From an uncultured Saprospiraceae bacterium (GTDB lineage Bacteria; Bacteroidota; Bacteroidia; Chitinophagales; Saprospiraceae): a stretch of DNA of 8,217 nt. Positions 1 to 6,172 of this stretch are shown one piece after another. Below the pieces are notes generated by a model. That model saw only the letters and a program-made list of their open reading frames with translations. It ran no database searches and had not been told where the DNA came from. Made by a program: the position numbers and the translations under genes. How positions within the stretch are numbered: the first letter of the stretch is position 1; each line of letters begins with the position of its first letter. The stretch spans positions 1 through 8,217 of the forward strand of contig CALMIT010000264.1 in NCBI GenBank assembly GCA_937864255.1, in the 5' to 3' direction.

Positions 1-40
1 TGATGTGTCATCGGGGGTTGTCTAAAATAGCTGCTAACAA

Positions 41-72
41 TTGGACTACCGCCATTAATGGCGGTAGTCCAA
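41..72. repeat. Perfect 32-bp palindrome
   Basis: The arm TTGGACTACCGCCAT is followed by TA and then its exact reverse complement, so the whole 32 bp is self-complementary without a mismatch. As RNA it would form a very stable hairpin with almost no loop. No T-run follows on either strand, so a canonical intrinsic terminator is not supported. Its centre (CGCCAT...ATGGCG) resembles the core of the stem-loop at 85-113. It could be a terminator variant for a gene left of the window, a repeat-family member, or a binding site for a dimeric protein; the sequence does not decide. Confidence 0.85.
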
Positions 73-84
73 CCATCTTACGGA

Positions 85-113
85 GCATAAACGCCATAAC
101 GTGGCGTTTATGC
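85..113. repeat. 12-bp inverted repeat with 5-nt loop
   Basis: GCATAAACGCCA (85-96) pairs perfectly with TGGCGTTTATGC (102-113) around a TAACG loop. It lies 12 bp after the first palindrome and shares its CGCCAT core, so the two may be diverged copies of one element. No T-tract follows. It lies about 75 bp before the candidate promoter of the AAA+ gene, so it is more likely linked to what lies to the left, or is a repeat, than an operator for the operon. Function unknown. Confidence 0.75.
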
Positions 114-187
114 CGCCAATGGGGAATGATCATCCAAATTTAAAAAATGAATCCGATTTTTTATTTCTATGCCCCAAACCTTCCATT

Positions 188-218
188 TTTCCATTCCAAT
201 AGTTTTTTACTACTTTTC
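188..218 (+). promoter_or_regulatory. Candidate Bacteroidota-type promoter of the AAA+/CHAT operon
   Basis: TTTC (188-191) and TACTTTTC (211-218), 19 bp apart, each match the Bacteroidota sigma consensus (-33 TTTG, -7 TAnnTTTG) except at the last base. Transcription would start about 7 bp downstream and give a leader of roughly 20 nt before the ATG at 243. The site lies inside the upstream extension of the first reading frame, which argues for the later start. The region is AT-rich, so chance matches are likely and the call is weak. Confidence 0.3.
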
Positions 219-242
219 GATTTTCAAATTCACTTTCAGATT

Positions 243-1265
243 ATGTCAAAAACTGCTGATACTTTAAGATACCTCCCCGACGAGGGGCTGACGGCTGCCG
301 TCGAGATGGCCATTGAGATGGAAATTCCGCTTTTTATCACCGGCGAACCCGGCACCGGCAAGACCGAACTCGCTTATTGGATAGCGCAAAATGCAGGCTA
401 CCGCGAGCGCTTCGGCATCGGCGGGCAGGTGCTGCGTTTTAATGCGAAAACCACTTCGGTGGCTAAAGATTTGTTGTATCGCTACGATGCGGTGCGGCAT
501 TTCAGAGACAGTCAGCGGGCGGGCGGGCAGCCGGTCAACGTACTTAATTACATTCATTTTGAGGCATTGGGTCAGGCTATCATTGCGGCGCGGCGTCAGC
601 GCAGCGTGGTGCTGGTGGATGAAATTGACAAAACGCCGCGCGACTTTCCAAACGACCTGCTTTTTGAATTTGACAAACTCGCTTTTCGCATCGAAGAAGC
701 CGCTGCCGCCGAACTTGACGACGCACATTTCGACTGGAAAAAAATGTCCTCGGGGCATGGAATGGAATTGCAAAAGCCGGTTTTTGACGAGCAGCATTTC
801 ATTTTTTACACCGATAAAAACGACCTTCAAAAAAGCCGCGACGCGCGCAAAGTCAAAAAGCCCGTGCTCGTGCTCACCAGCAATTCGGAGAAAAATCTGC
901 CCGACGCATTCCTGCGACGCTGTGCTTTTTATCATATCCCTTTTCCCGAAGACAAGGCGCGGTTGCTGGAAATTTTGGACAAAAAAGGATTGTACAAGCC
1001 CGCCAAAAATAAAGAGCTGATAAACGGCGCTTTGGACTTTTTTATCAGCCTGCGCAAAGCGGCAGGGCTGCGCAGAAAACCCGCCACCGCCGAACTCATC
1101 GCCTGGGTCGAATTTCTTTCGGATTTTGAGCCGCCGATAAACCCGGCGAAAGAATTGTCGGAAGCCGACTGGCAACGCCTGCTGCCCTCGCTCTCGCTTT
1201 TGGGCAAAAACAAAGAAGACCTTGAGCGCATCGGCAAAGAAATAAAACGCAAAAATCAGGATTGA
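243..1265 (+). CDS. MoxR-like AAA+ ATPase, first gene of a putative conflict/signalling operon
   Basis: A 340-residue AAA+ ATPase. The sequence shows Walker A GEPGTGKT (34-41), Walker B VVLVDEIDK (122-130), a sensor-1 stretch LTSNSEK (211-217) and a double arginine (225-226) in the arginine-finger position. The short form LPDAFLRRC around it is typical of MoxR-type ATPases. MoxR proteins normally form rings that remodel or activate a von Willebrand A (vWA) partner; here the likely partner is the vWA-like protein two genes downstream. About 80 residues separate Walker B from sensor 1, more than I would expect in plain MoxR, with an acidic/alanine-rich stretch near 151-162. The frame is open from an ATG at 147, but that extension is hydrophobic, AT-rich translation unlike the rest and overlaps the candidate promoter, so I chose the ATG at 243. 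The next gene starts 3 bp later. Family is secure; the role in defence or signalling is inferred from neighbours. Confidence 0.88.
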   Translation: MSKTADTLRYLPDEGLTAAVEMAIEMEIPLFITGEPGTGKTELAYWIAQNAGYRERFGIGGQVLRFNAKTTSVAKDLLYRYDAVRHFRDSQRAGGQPVNVLNYIHFEALGQAIIAARRQRSVVLVDEIDKTPRDFPNDLLFEFDKLAFRIEEAAAAELDDAHFDWKKMSSGHGMELQKPVFDEQHFIFYTDKNDLQKSRDARKVKKPVLVLTSNSEKNLPDAFLRRCAFYHIPFPEDKARLLEILDKKGLYKPAKNKELINGALDFFISLRKAAGLRRKPATAELIAWVEFLSDFEPPINPAKELSEADWQRLLPSLSLLGKNKEDLERIGKEIKRKNQD

Positions 1266-1268
1266 GCA

Positions 1269-2771
1269 ATGTACCGCGCGGCGCTCGTGGCATCGGTTTT
1301 TGACCAGTCTAATCCTTTATACGGAACTATTTTCGAGGCGGACGGTATTCACTCCAGCATCAATGGCAAGGAGGGCTGGAAGTGTTTTCCCATTCACAAA
1401 GCCAGCATCGAATCTATCAGCGCCACTCTGGCCAATCCGGCTGAATTGTGCTACCAGATTTTTCATTTTGCGGGACACGCTTTTGACAAAAATCTTCAAT
1501 TCAACGACCGCATTTCCACTATCGAAGCGCTGGAAAATATGGCGGCTACGGCAAATTATCTGGTCAATCCGGGCGGACTGGCGCAGGTAATCATGGCTGC
1601 CAATCCGATCCAACTCGTTTTTCTCAACGGTTGTTCGACGCTCCGTCAGGTTGAATTTTTTAAAAAAGCCGGAGCGCCGGCTGTCATTTATACCAACCGG
1701 CCGCTGAGCGATGCGCTGGGCGTACTTTTTGCCAAACATTTTTATACCAATTTTTTTAAAAACGGGCTGAGTCTGGAAGTGGCTTTCCAAATTGCGCAAG
1801 GCATCGCGGAGGGATTGAAAATAAACCTTCCCGACGACGGTTTGGATAAAAAACTGGAAGCCGACAAAAAACGCGGCATGGAAGAACTGGACGAAGAACT
1901 CAGCCAGACGCTTTTTTCGCTCGAAGCCTCCGACGATTTTAAAAAGAAGAAACTTGCCGACTGGCCGGCGCCCGTAGCGTCGCCGAAACCCGGCACGCGT
2001 AAAAATATCCCGATCATTCCCGAAGAATGCGCCCTGCTGTGCAATCGCGCGGCGGAGACAGACCAGTTTGAATTATTGCTCGAAAAAATGGCGGGTGCGC
2101 AGTCCGATCAGCCGCTTTTTTTCTTTGTACACGACCTCGAAGAAGCCTGTCCCAACAGCCTTTCGCAGCGCTTCCAGCAGTTTGTAATCAACGATTTTTG
2201 TAAAAAAAATAAACTGCCCGCCGACCGATTTGAATGGCTGCAAATGGAATTGCCGGAATTGCGCCACCGGCAGGACGACGGCGCCTGCCTGGCGCGCCTC
2301 AAAGAGATTTTTGAAAGATCGGTGTCCTTGCAGCCGGGCGCAGGCGCGCGTGCCGACCGCATCATTTTGGTGCATCACCACCTCAACAGGCTCCAGATCG
2401 AATGGGACAAGCACCTGGAGCGGCTTTTTAAAATTTATATCGGCGATTTCAGCCAGGTTTTGGGCGGCTTGTCTTCGCGGGTCGGCGTGATATGTTCGAT
2501 GGAATATTATGAGCCGGACAGTCCTTTTCGCACATTTTTCAAAAAACTGAAAACGGACTACGACGCGCAGGTTTTTAACCTTACGGAAATGTCGGGCGTG
2601 CATAAAGGGCACGTCGGCAACTGGCTCAACCTCATTTTTGAAAACCGGCTCGACAAGCCCCCGGTGGTAGATTTTTTCCCTTTTGTGGGCGAAACGCCGA
2701 TGCTGACCGTGCAGCAAATTTTGCAGCAGGAAATTCGAAAATTCAATCAAAAACTGCGCGCGCATGGCTGA
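1269..2771 (+). CDS. CHAT-domain cysteine protease fused to a putative inactive STAND domain
   Basis: A 500-residue protein with no signal peptide or membrane segment. Residues about 1-185 are a compact CHAT (caspase-fold) domain: HFAGHA places the catalytic histidine at His70 and LNGCST the nucleophile at Cys122, followed by GAPAVIYT, a typical next strand, and the helix of FAKHFYTNFF. A charged linker (about 185-245) follows. Residues about 250-500 resemble the domain called inactive STAND (iSTAND): it starts with a CNR-type motif (258-260), then a hydrophobic strand and acidic turn (FFFVHDLEEACPNSL) where a P-loop would sit, but no GxxxxGK[ST]. CHAT domains are proteases, used in gasdermin-activating and CRISPR-linked (TPR-CHAT/Craspase) immunity, so this is the likely effector, with the C-terminal domain as sensor or scaffold. 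It overlaps the next gene by 8 bp. CHAT is confident; the iSTAND name rests on remembered motif likeness; the substrate is unknown. Confidence 0.83.
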   Translation: MYRAALVASVFDQSNPLYGTIFEADGIHSSINGKEGWKCFPIHKASIESISATLANPAELCYQIFHFAGHAFDKNLQFNDRISTIEALENMAATANYLVNPGGLAQVIMAANPIQLVFLNGCSTLRQVEFFKKAGAPAVIYTNRPLSDALGVLFAKHFYTNFFKNGLSLEVAFQIAQGIAEGLKINLPDDGLDKKLEADKKRGMEELDEELSQTLFSLEASDDFKKKKLADWPAPVASPKPGTRKNIPIIPEECALLCNRAAETDQFELLLEKMAGAQSDQPLFFFVHDLEEACPNSLSQRFQQFVINDFCKKNKLPADRFEWLQMELPELRHRQDDGACLARLKEIFERSVSLQPGAGARADRIILVHHHLNRLQIEWDKHLERLFKIYIGDFSQVLGGLSSRVGVICSMEYYEPDSPFRTFFKKLKTDYDAQVFNLTEMSGVHKGHVGNWLNLIFENRLDKPPVVDFFPFVGETPMLTVQQILQQEIRKFNQKLRAHG

Positions 2772-5055
2772 CCCGGCTACCATATTACCCTTTCATAAAC
2801 TGCTGCGATTGCTGGAGGCGCAGGGTTTTTGGTTTGGTATGGACACCCGCCACCGGCTGGCAACTTACTGGACTTTTATTTTGGAAAAAAAAGAAACCGA
2901 CCGCGCGGTATTGAAGCATCAGCTTTCGGCGCTTTTGTGCAAATCGGCGGATGAGCAGCAGCGTTTTTCCGAGGTTTTTGAAGCCTATTTTCCCGATTTT
3001 GAAAATCCGGAATGGCACGCAGAAGAAGATTTTTCCGCGCCTGTTTTGCAAAAAGAAGACCGCCCGGAAAATCTGCCTGACGAACGCGGACCCACTCCGG
3101 CGCTCCCGGGCAAAAAACTCAAGCCCCGGAAAATTTCTTTCAAGCAAGGTCCCATTTTGCCGCCGCTCGCTTTTCCCGAAAATCCCCTGCGGGTTTGGAA
3201 TCTGAGCCGGATGAGCCGCGCGCTGATTCCTTTACAGGAAAAAATCTGGATGGATACCGCCGATTGGGATATCCCGGCCACTATTCGTCAGACCATTCGT
3301 TCGGGCGGTTTTCCAAATTTGAAATTTCGAAAGAAAAAACGTGCGCCGAGATACCTGGCGCTGATCGAACAGTGGCACCCGCGCGATCATCTCGCCGGTT
3401 TTGCGGCCGATTTGATGATCGAAATGAATCGCCGCGACCTGGAAACTGATTTTTATTTTTATGCAAATAACCCCGCCCGCTGCTGGAAAAATCTTAATGA
3501 CCCGCGCAGTCACGTCTATCTCGAATACCTGAAAAGCGAGTGGGAAGGCGCCCGGCTCCTCTTGATCGGACGGGCATCCGGTTTTGTAGATGTGCTTACC
3601 GGCCAACCGACGCCGCTGGCGCTCGACCTGGCAGAAAACTGGGGGCAGGTAGCCCTGCTCACCACCAACAGCGTACTCGAATGGGGCGAATCCGAAATGA
3701 CGCTGCTGTCGCTTTTTCCACTGGCGCCGCTGAGTGTGGAGGGGCTGGACAGCCTCATGCAGCAGTGGAACACGGGGCAGTTTTTACACGCACATCACTG
3801 GCTCGAAAAATATACCGAACCCGTGCCGCCGGCATTATCGCCGGATCGGCTGCGCAGCAAAGACGACATCCTGCTCAATTTATTCAGGTATCTGGAAAAA
3901 GATGCTTTTCGCTGGATGTGCTCCACCTCAGTGTACCCGGAAGTGTATTATAAAATGACCGCCCACCTGCACGACGAGGCGATACCGCGGCAGTCGCTGC
4001 TGTCGGAATGGGAGCAAAATGAAATCTGGCATAAAGCGCTGCGGCTGATCAGCAAACTGGAATGGTACCGGCTGGGATACGTACCGGAAGGTATGCGCGA
4101 AAAACTGCGCGGCCTGCTCGCCGCGCCCGACCTGGCTACGGTGGAGACCGAAATCCGCCGCATACTCGACTGGTCGCACAATGCCGTGGATGTCAACAGT
4201 TACGCTTATCGCGAACGCAAGGAAATGTATGACTGGCTGGCGGCAAATTCATTCCGCATTTTGTGGATTGACGACCACCCGGAAAACAATACTTTTTTTC
4301 AAAACAGGCTGGTCAAATCTTACGGGCTGGTGATAAAAAATGCGCTCAGCGCCGGCGAGGCGCAGGAAATGCTGGCGGAGCATTTTGACCTGGTGATATC
4401 CGACATCGGGCGCAAGAAAGAAAAAGACGGCGGGCTGGGTACCATGAATGCCGTGCGCAGTCGCAATGCAGAGGTACCGGTGGTGTTTTTTACCAATACG
4501 CGCGGGATGAATCTGCGCCGGAGATTACTGGAAGAAGGCGCGCTGGAAGTAGTCAACGATTATGAGGTGCTGGAAAATATTGTGAAAGAACGGCTGGAGT
4601 GGAAATTTGGAAAAGCGGAGGAAGTGATGAGCAGCAGCGAGATGGATTTTGAAAATGTAGAAACCGGCAGTTTTGAAAACATAGCGCAGCAAAGTCAATT
4701 GTATGACACGCCGTCGCTGGAAAATGAGCCGGAAAATTTGCCCGAATTCAGCAGCATGGAAGCGCTCAGGCATTTTTTAAAAGAGGTTATTTCCAGCGGA
4801 AATCTGGATGCCGGTTTTGAGCAGTTTAATAGGATTTTGGACGAAAAGGCGTATTTGAAAAACGACTTGAGTTTGCTGGAAGGTCAGTTTTTGAAATTGC
4901 AAAGCGACCGCTCCAAAGAAGCAATCTCGTTTGAAACTTTTGATATGGAAACCAACAGGATTCGTTTCATTTTTCTGGAATACACGGACAGGCTGGAAGC
5001 CTCCGATCTCAAACCGGGCATTGTACCGCCTGACACGCGCAATTTTTACGCCTGA
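2764..5055 (+). CDS. Multidomain scaffold: helical N-domain, vWA-like, receiver (REC), EAD11-like C-terminus
   Basis: A 763-residue soluble protein. Residues 5-78 form a helical domain (PFHKLLRLLEAQGF...EAYF) like the N-termini of vWA proteins that work with MoxR ATPases. A low-complexity linker covers about 85-140. Residues about 165-335 look like a degenerate vWA fold: PRYLALIEQWHPRDH sits where DxSxS should be, then FYFYANNPARCW, LLLIGRASGFVD and ALLTTNSVLEWGE. A helical block with YPEVYYKM and LISKLEWYRLGYVPE fills 340-490. Residues 497-610 are a receiver domain: acidic pair Asp503/Asp504, phospho-acceptor Asp547 (LVISDIG), Thr577; the usual strand-5 lysine is not visible. Residues about 663-745 match effector-associated domain 11 in pattern (GNLDAGFEQFNRIL, then ISFETFDMETNRIRFIFLEY). 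The start ATG overlaps the CHAT gene stop by 8 bp, implying translational coupling. I infer a signal-integrating adaptor between the ATPase, the protease and unlinked EAD-carrying effectors. REC is the surest domain; the others rest on recalled motifs. Confidence 0.82.
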   Translation: MADPATILPFHKLLRLLEAQGFWFGMDTRHRLATYWTFILEKKETDRAVLKHQLSALLCKSADEQQRFSEVFEAYFPDFENPEWHAEEDFSAPVLQKEDRPENLPDERGPTPALPGKKLKPRKISFKQGPILPPLAFPENPLRVWNLSRMSRALIPLQEKIWMDTADWDIPATIRQTIRSGGFPNLKFRKKKRAPRYLALIEQWHPRDHLAGFAADLMIEMNRRDLETDFYFYANNPARCWKNLNDPRSHVYLEYLKSEWEGARLLLIGRASGFVDVLTGQPTPLALDLAENWGQVALLTTNSVLEWGESEMTLLSLFPLAPLSVEGLDSLMQQWNTGQFLHAHHWLEKYTEPVPPALSPDRLRSKDDILLNLFRYLEKDAFRWMCSTSVYPEVYYKMTAHLHDEAIPRQSLLSEWEQNEIWHKALRLISKLEWYRLGYVPEGMREKLRGLLAAPDLATVETEIRRILDWSHNAVDVNSYAYRERKEMYDWLAANSFRILWIDDHPENNTFFQNRLVKSYGLVIKNALSAGEAQEMLAEHFDLVISDIGRKKEKDGGLGTMNAVRSRNAEVPVVFFTNTRGMNLRRRLLEEGALEVVNDYEVLENIVKERLEWKFGKAEEVMSSSEMDFENVETGSFENIAQQSQLYDTPSLENEPENLPEFSSMEALRHFLKEVISSGNLDAGFEQFNRILDEKAYLKNDLSLLEGQFLKLQSDRSKEAISFETFDMETNRIRFIFLEYTDRLEASDLKPGIVPPDTRNFYA

Positions 5056-5064
5056 GTGCCGGCA

Positions 5065-5325
5065 TCATTTCAACATTGCCAAATCCTTCACGAATCCGTC
5101 CAGCGCCAGTTCTTTTACTTTGGGCAGGAAAGTTTCCGCCTCTTTCTGGCTTTTAAATTCCCCAATCATCAGCCGGTAAACGGTTTTGTCGTTGAGCCGG
5201 TCAATGTGCACCAAGACAGTTTCTTTAAAAGTTTCCTTGAATCGGGCGCTCTCACGGAGTACGTTTTCATAATCGCCGTACACGCCGATTTGCACGCTAA
5301 AACCCTGCGAAGGCTGTTTGCTCAC
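5065..5325 (-). CDS. SPOR-domain protein, C-terminal part of the interrupted thioredoxin-SPOR gene
   Basis: About 86 residues read from a GTG at 5325, forming a complete SPOR domain: FSVQIGVYGDYENV as the first strand and helix, then VYRLMIGEFKSQKEAETFL and GFVKDL at the end. SPOR domains bind denuded glycan strands of peptidoglycan, usually outside the inner membrane at division sites. On its own this piece has no signal peptide and no recognisable ribosome-binding region. The frame continues upstream without a stop to 5508 through a proline-rich linker (KPAAPAQPSGSG and similar), so the GTG start is only nominal and the domain most likely belongs to the thioredoxin gene. It ends 9 bp from the stop of the convergent operon, with no terminator-like hairpin between. 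Confidence 0.7.
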   Translation of the reverse strand: MSKQPSQGFSVQIGVYGDYENVLRESARFKETFKETVLVHIDRLNDKTVYRLMIGEFKSQKEAETFLPKVKELALDGFVKDLAMLK

Positions 5326-5508
5326 ATCAAAGCGGAAAAGTCCGCTGCCGGAAGGCTGCGCCGGAGCGGCAGGTTTTGGCGTGGTAGTCGCGCCGGACTG
5401 GGCGGCGGGTACTTCCGGTTTGAGCGGCGGTCGGCGGGTGGAGGCTGTGCCGGACGCCGGCGGGTTGGGGAAGGCCTTCTGGGGGGTGGGGCGGGTGTCG
5501 TAATTTTT

Positions 5509-5925
5509 TCAAAAGCCCGGCATTTTCGGGGCGGTCAGGGCTTCCTCGTAGCGTCCCAGCAATTTGCCCGAAGCGTTGAACACGAGTATGGTGGGCAGTA
5601 CTTTAATGTTGTATTGATTTTTATAAATCAGTCCGTCAAAGTCGTCCACGTCAATTTTCGAAGCGATGTAGCTGCCTTCCAGGTAAGCTGCCAGCGCAGG
5701 GTCTTTGAAGGTGGTTTCGTCCATTTGCCGGCAAGGCATACACCACGCGGCTACAAAATCTATAAAGTAAAGTTTGCCTTCCTTTGCAGCTTTTTCCTGC
5801 ACTTTTTTGAGGCTGCCGGTGTAAAAATTTACGCCCGCTTCGCCATTTGCGAGGAGCAGATGAGCGGGGCAAAAAGCAAATAAAAAAAATAGAAACGCCG
5901 CGGGGGCGAGTGCTTGGTGTTTCAT
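5509..5925 (-). CDS. Secreted thioredoxin-family protein (interrupted before its SPOR domain)
   Basis: A 138-residue frame. Residues 8-26 form a hydrophobic signal peptide core after MKHQ; Cys19 is not in a convincing lipobox. The mature part is a thioredoxin fold: strand LYFIDFVAAWC, active site WCMPC (61-65) with both redox cysteines, the acidic IDVDDFDGL, cis-proline loop VLPT (Pro111), and LVFNASGKLLGRYEEAL. The active-site spacing and KKVQEKAAKEGK leader resemble the thioredoxin_7/DsbD-gamma-like group, which reduces or rearranges disulfides of exported proteins, so a periplasmic oxidoreductase is likely. The frame stops at a TGA after KMPGF, where related folds would still have part of the last helix; the missing helix residues reappear in frame just after the stop (KNYDTR). 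The remaining domain may still fold. Start ATG is clear, with an AT-rich leader. Confidence 0.82.
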   Translation of the reverse strand: MKHQALAPAAFLFFLFAFCPAHLLLANGEAGVNFYTGSLKKVQEKAAKEGKLYFIDFVAAWCMPCRQMDETTFKDPALAAYLEGSYIASKIDVDDFDGLIYKNQYNIKVLPTILVFNASGKLLGRYEEALTAPKMPGF

Positions 5926-5959
5926 AATCCTGCTGTTTTTTATTATGCTGAAAAACTTT

Positions 5960-5967
5960 CCAAAATA
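5960..5967 (-). promoter_or_regulatory. Weak candidate -7 element for the thioredoxin gene
   Basis: On the minus strand TATTTTGG matches TAnnTTTG except at one position and lies about 35 bp before the ATG. A T-rich stretch (5988-5982) upstream could serve as a poor -33 element. The region is AT-rich, so this is only suggestive. Confidence 0.2.
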
Positions 5968-6032
5968 AGGGAGATTTTTTTGAAAAAACCATTTCGCGGA
6001 GGAATAGTAGGCTAGTTATACACCTTTTTTTC

Positions 6033-6040
6033 TACCTTGG
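6033..6040 (+). promoter_or_regulatory. Candidate -7 element for fabH
   Basis: TACCTTGG is one base off the Bacteroidota -7 consensus TAnnTTTG and is followed by CAGCCG, a context often seen at such start sites. No convincing TTTG lies 18-20 bp upstream. If real, it gives a leader of about 125 nt before fabH, in which I see no known riboswitch or RNA gene. The 247-bp divergent region 5926-6172 otherwise holds nothing I can support. Confidence 0.27.
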
Positions 6041-6172
6041 CAGCCGTTTTTCCGCTCCCCAAAGAAACAAGCTTTTTTAAGAATCGGCGTGTTTTGCATC
6101 CAGCTTTGTGAGAAAGACGCTTTTTAACCTGATGAAATTTTAGCGCGGAATCGAATCAAAATTTTTTAACAC

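Larger units (their letters stand above)
5065..5925 (-). pseudogene. Interrupted thioredoxin-SPOR gene (whole locus)
   Basis: The thioredoxin part (5925 to 5509) and the SPOR part (down to 5065) are in the same reading frame. The only stop between them is one TGA at 5511-5509. If that codon were sense, the product would be a 286-residue secreted protein: signal peptide, thioredoxin fold, proline/alanine-rich linker, SPOR domain. The linker stays open for 61 codons after the stop and has the composition of a real linker, which argues that this was one gene until recently. The sequence around the stop has a T4 run and an A6 run, so a sequencing error is as plausible as a true nonsense change. 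TGA ends other genes here, so recoding as a general code change is not supported. Confidence 0.6.

Noticed and set aside
31..75. Integron attC-like site (TAACAA next to a palindrome)
   Set aside because: No matching GTTRRRY core on the other side and the palindrome is perfect, whereas attC sites have paired, imperfect R and L boxes with extrahelical bases.
41..113. CRISPR repeats or a canonical rho-independent terminator
   Set aside because: The two palindromes differ in sequence and length with only 12 bp between them, there is no spacer periodicity, and neither is followed by a T-run.
147..242. In-frame 32-residue N-terminal extension of the AAA+ ATPase from an ATG at 147
   Set aside because: Translation is Phe/Asn/Pro-rich and AT-biased, unlike the rest of the gene; MoxR proteins start close to the helix seen after the ATG at 243, and a promoter-like sequence lies inside the extension.
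264..1175. Long minus-strand reading frame (303 codons) opposite the AAA+ gene
   Set aside because: It is antisense to a gene with clear Walker motifs; its translation has no recognisable domain and is explained by codon bias of the real gene.
2073..2783. Minus-strand frame of 236 codons opposite the CHAT gene
   Set aside because: Shadow of the coding strand; no motif and no sensible neighbour arrangement.
5509..5511. TGA recoded as tryptophan or glycine (alternative genetic code)
   Set aside because: TGA ends the AAA+, CHAT, scaffold and fabH genes normally and does not occur inside them.
5056..5883. Plus-strand frame of 275 codons across the thioredoxin-SPOR locus
   Set aside because: The minus strand has a signal peptide, WCMPC and a SPOR domain; the plus translation is Arg/Gly-rich with no domain.
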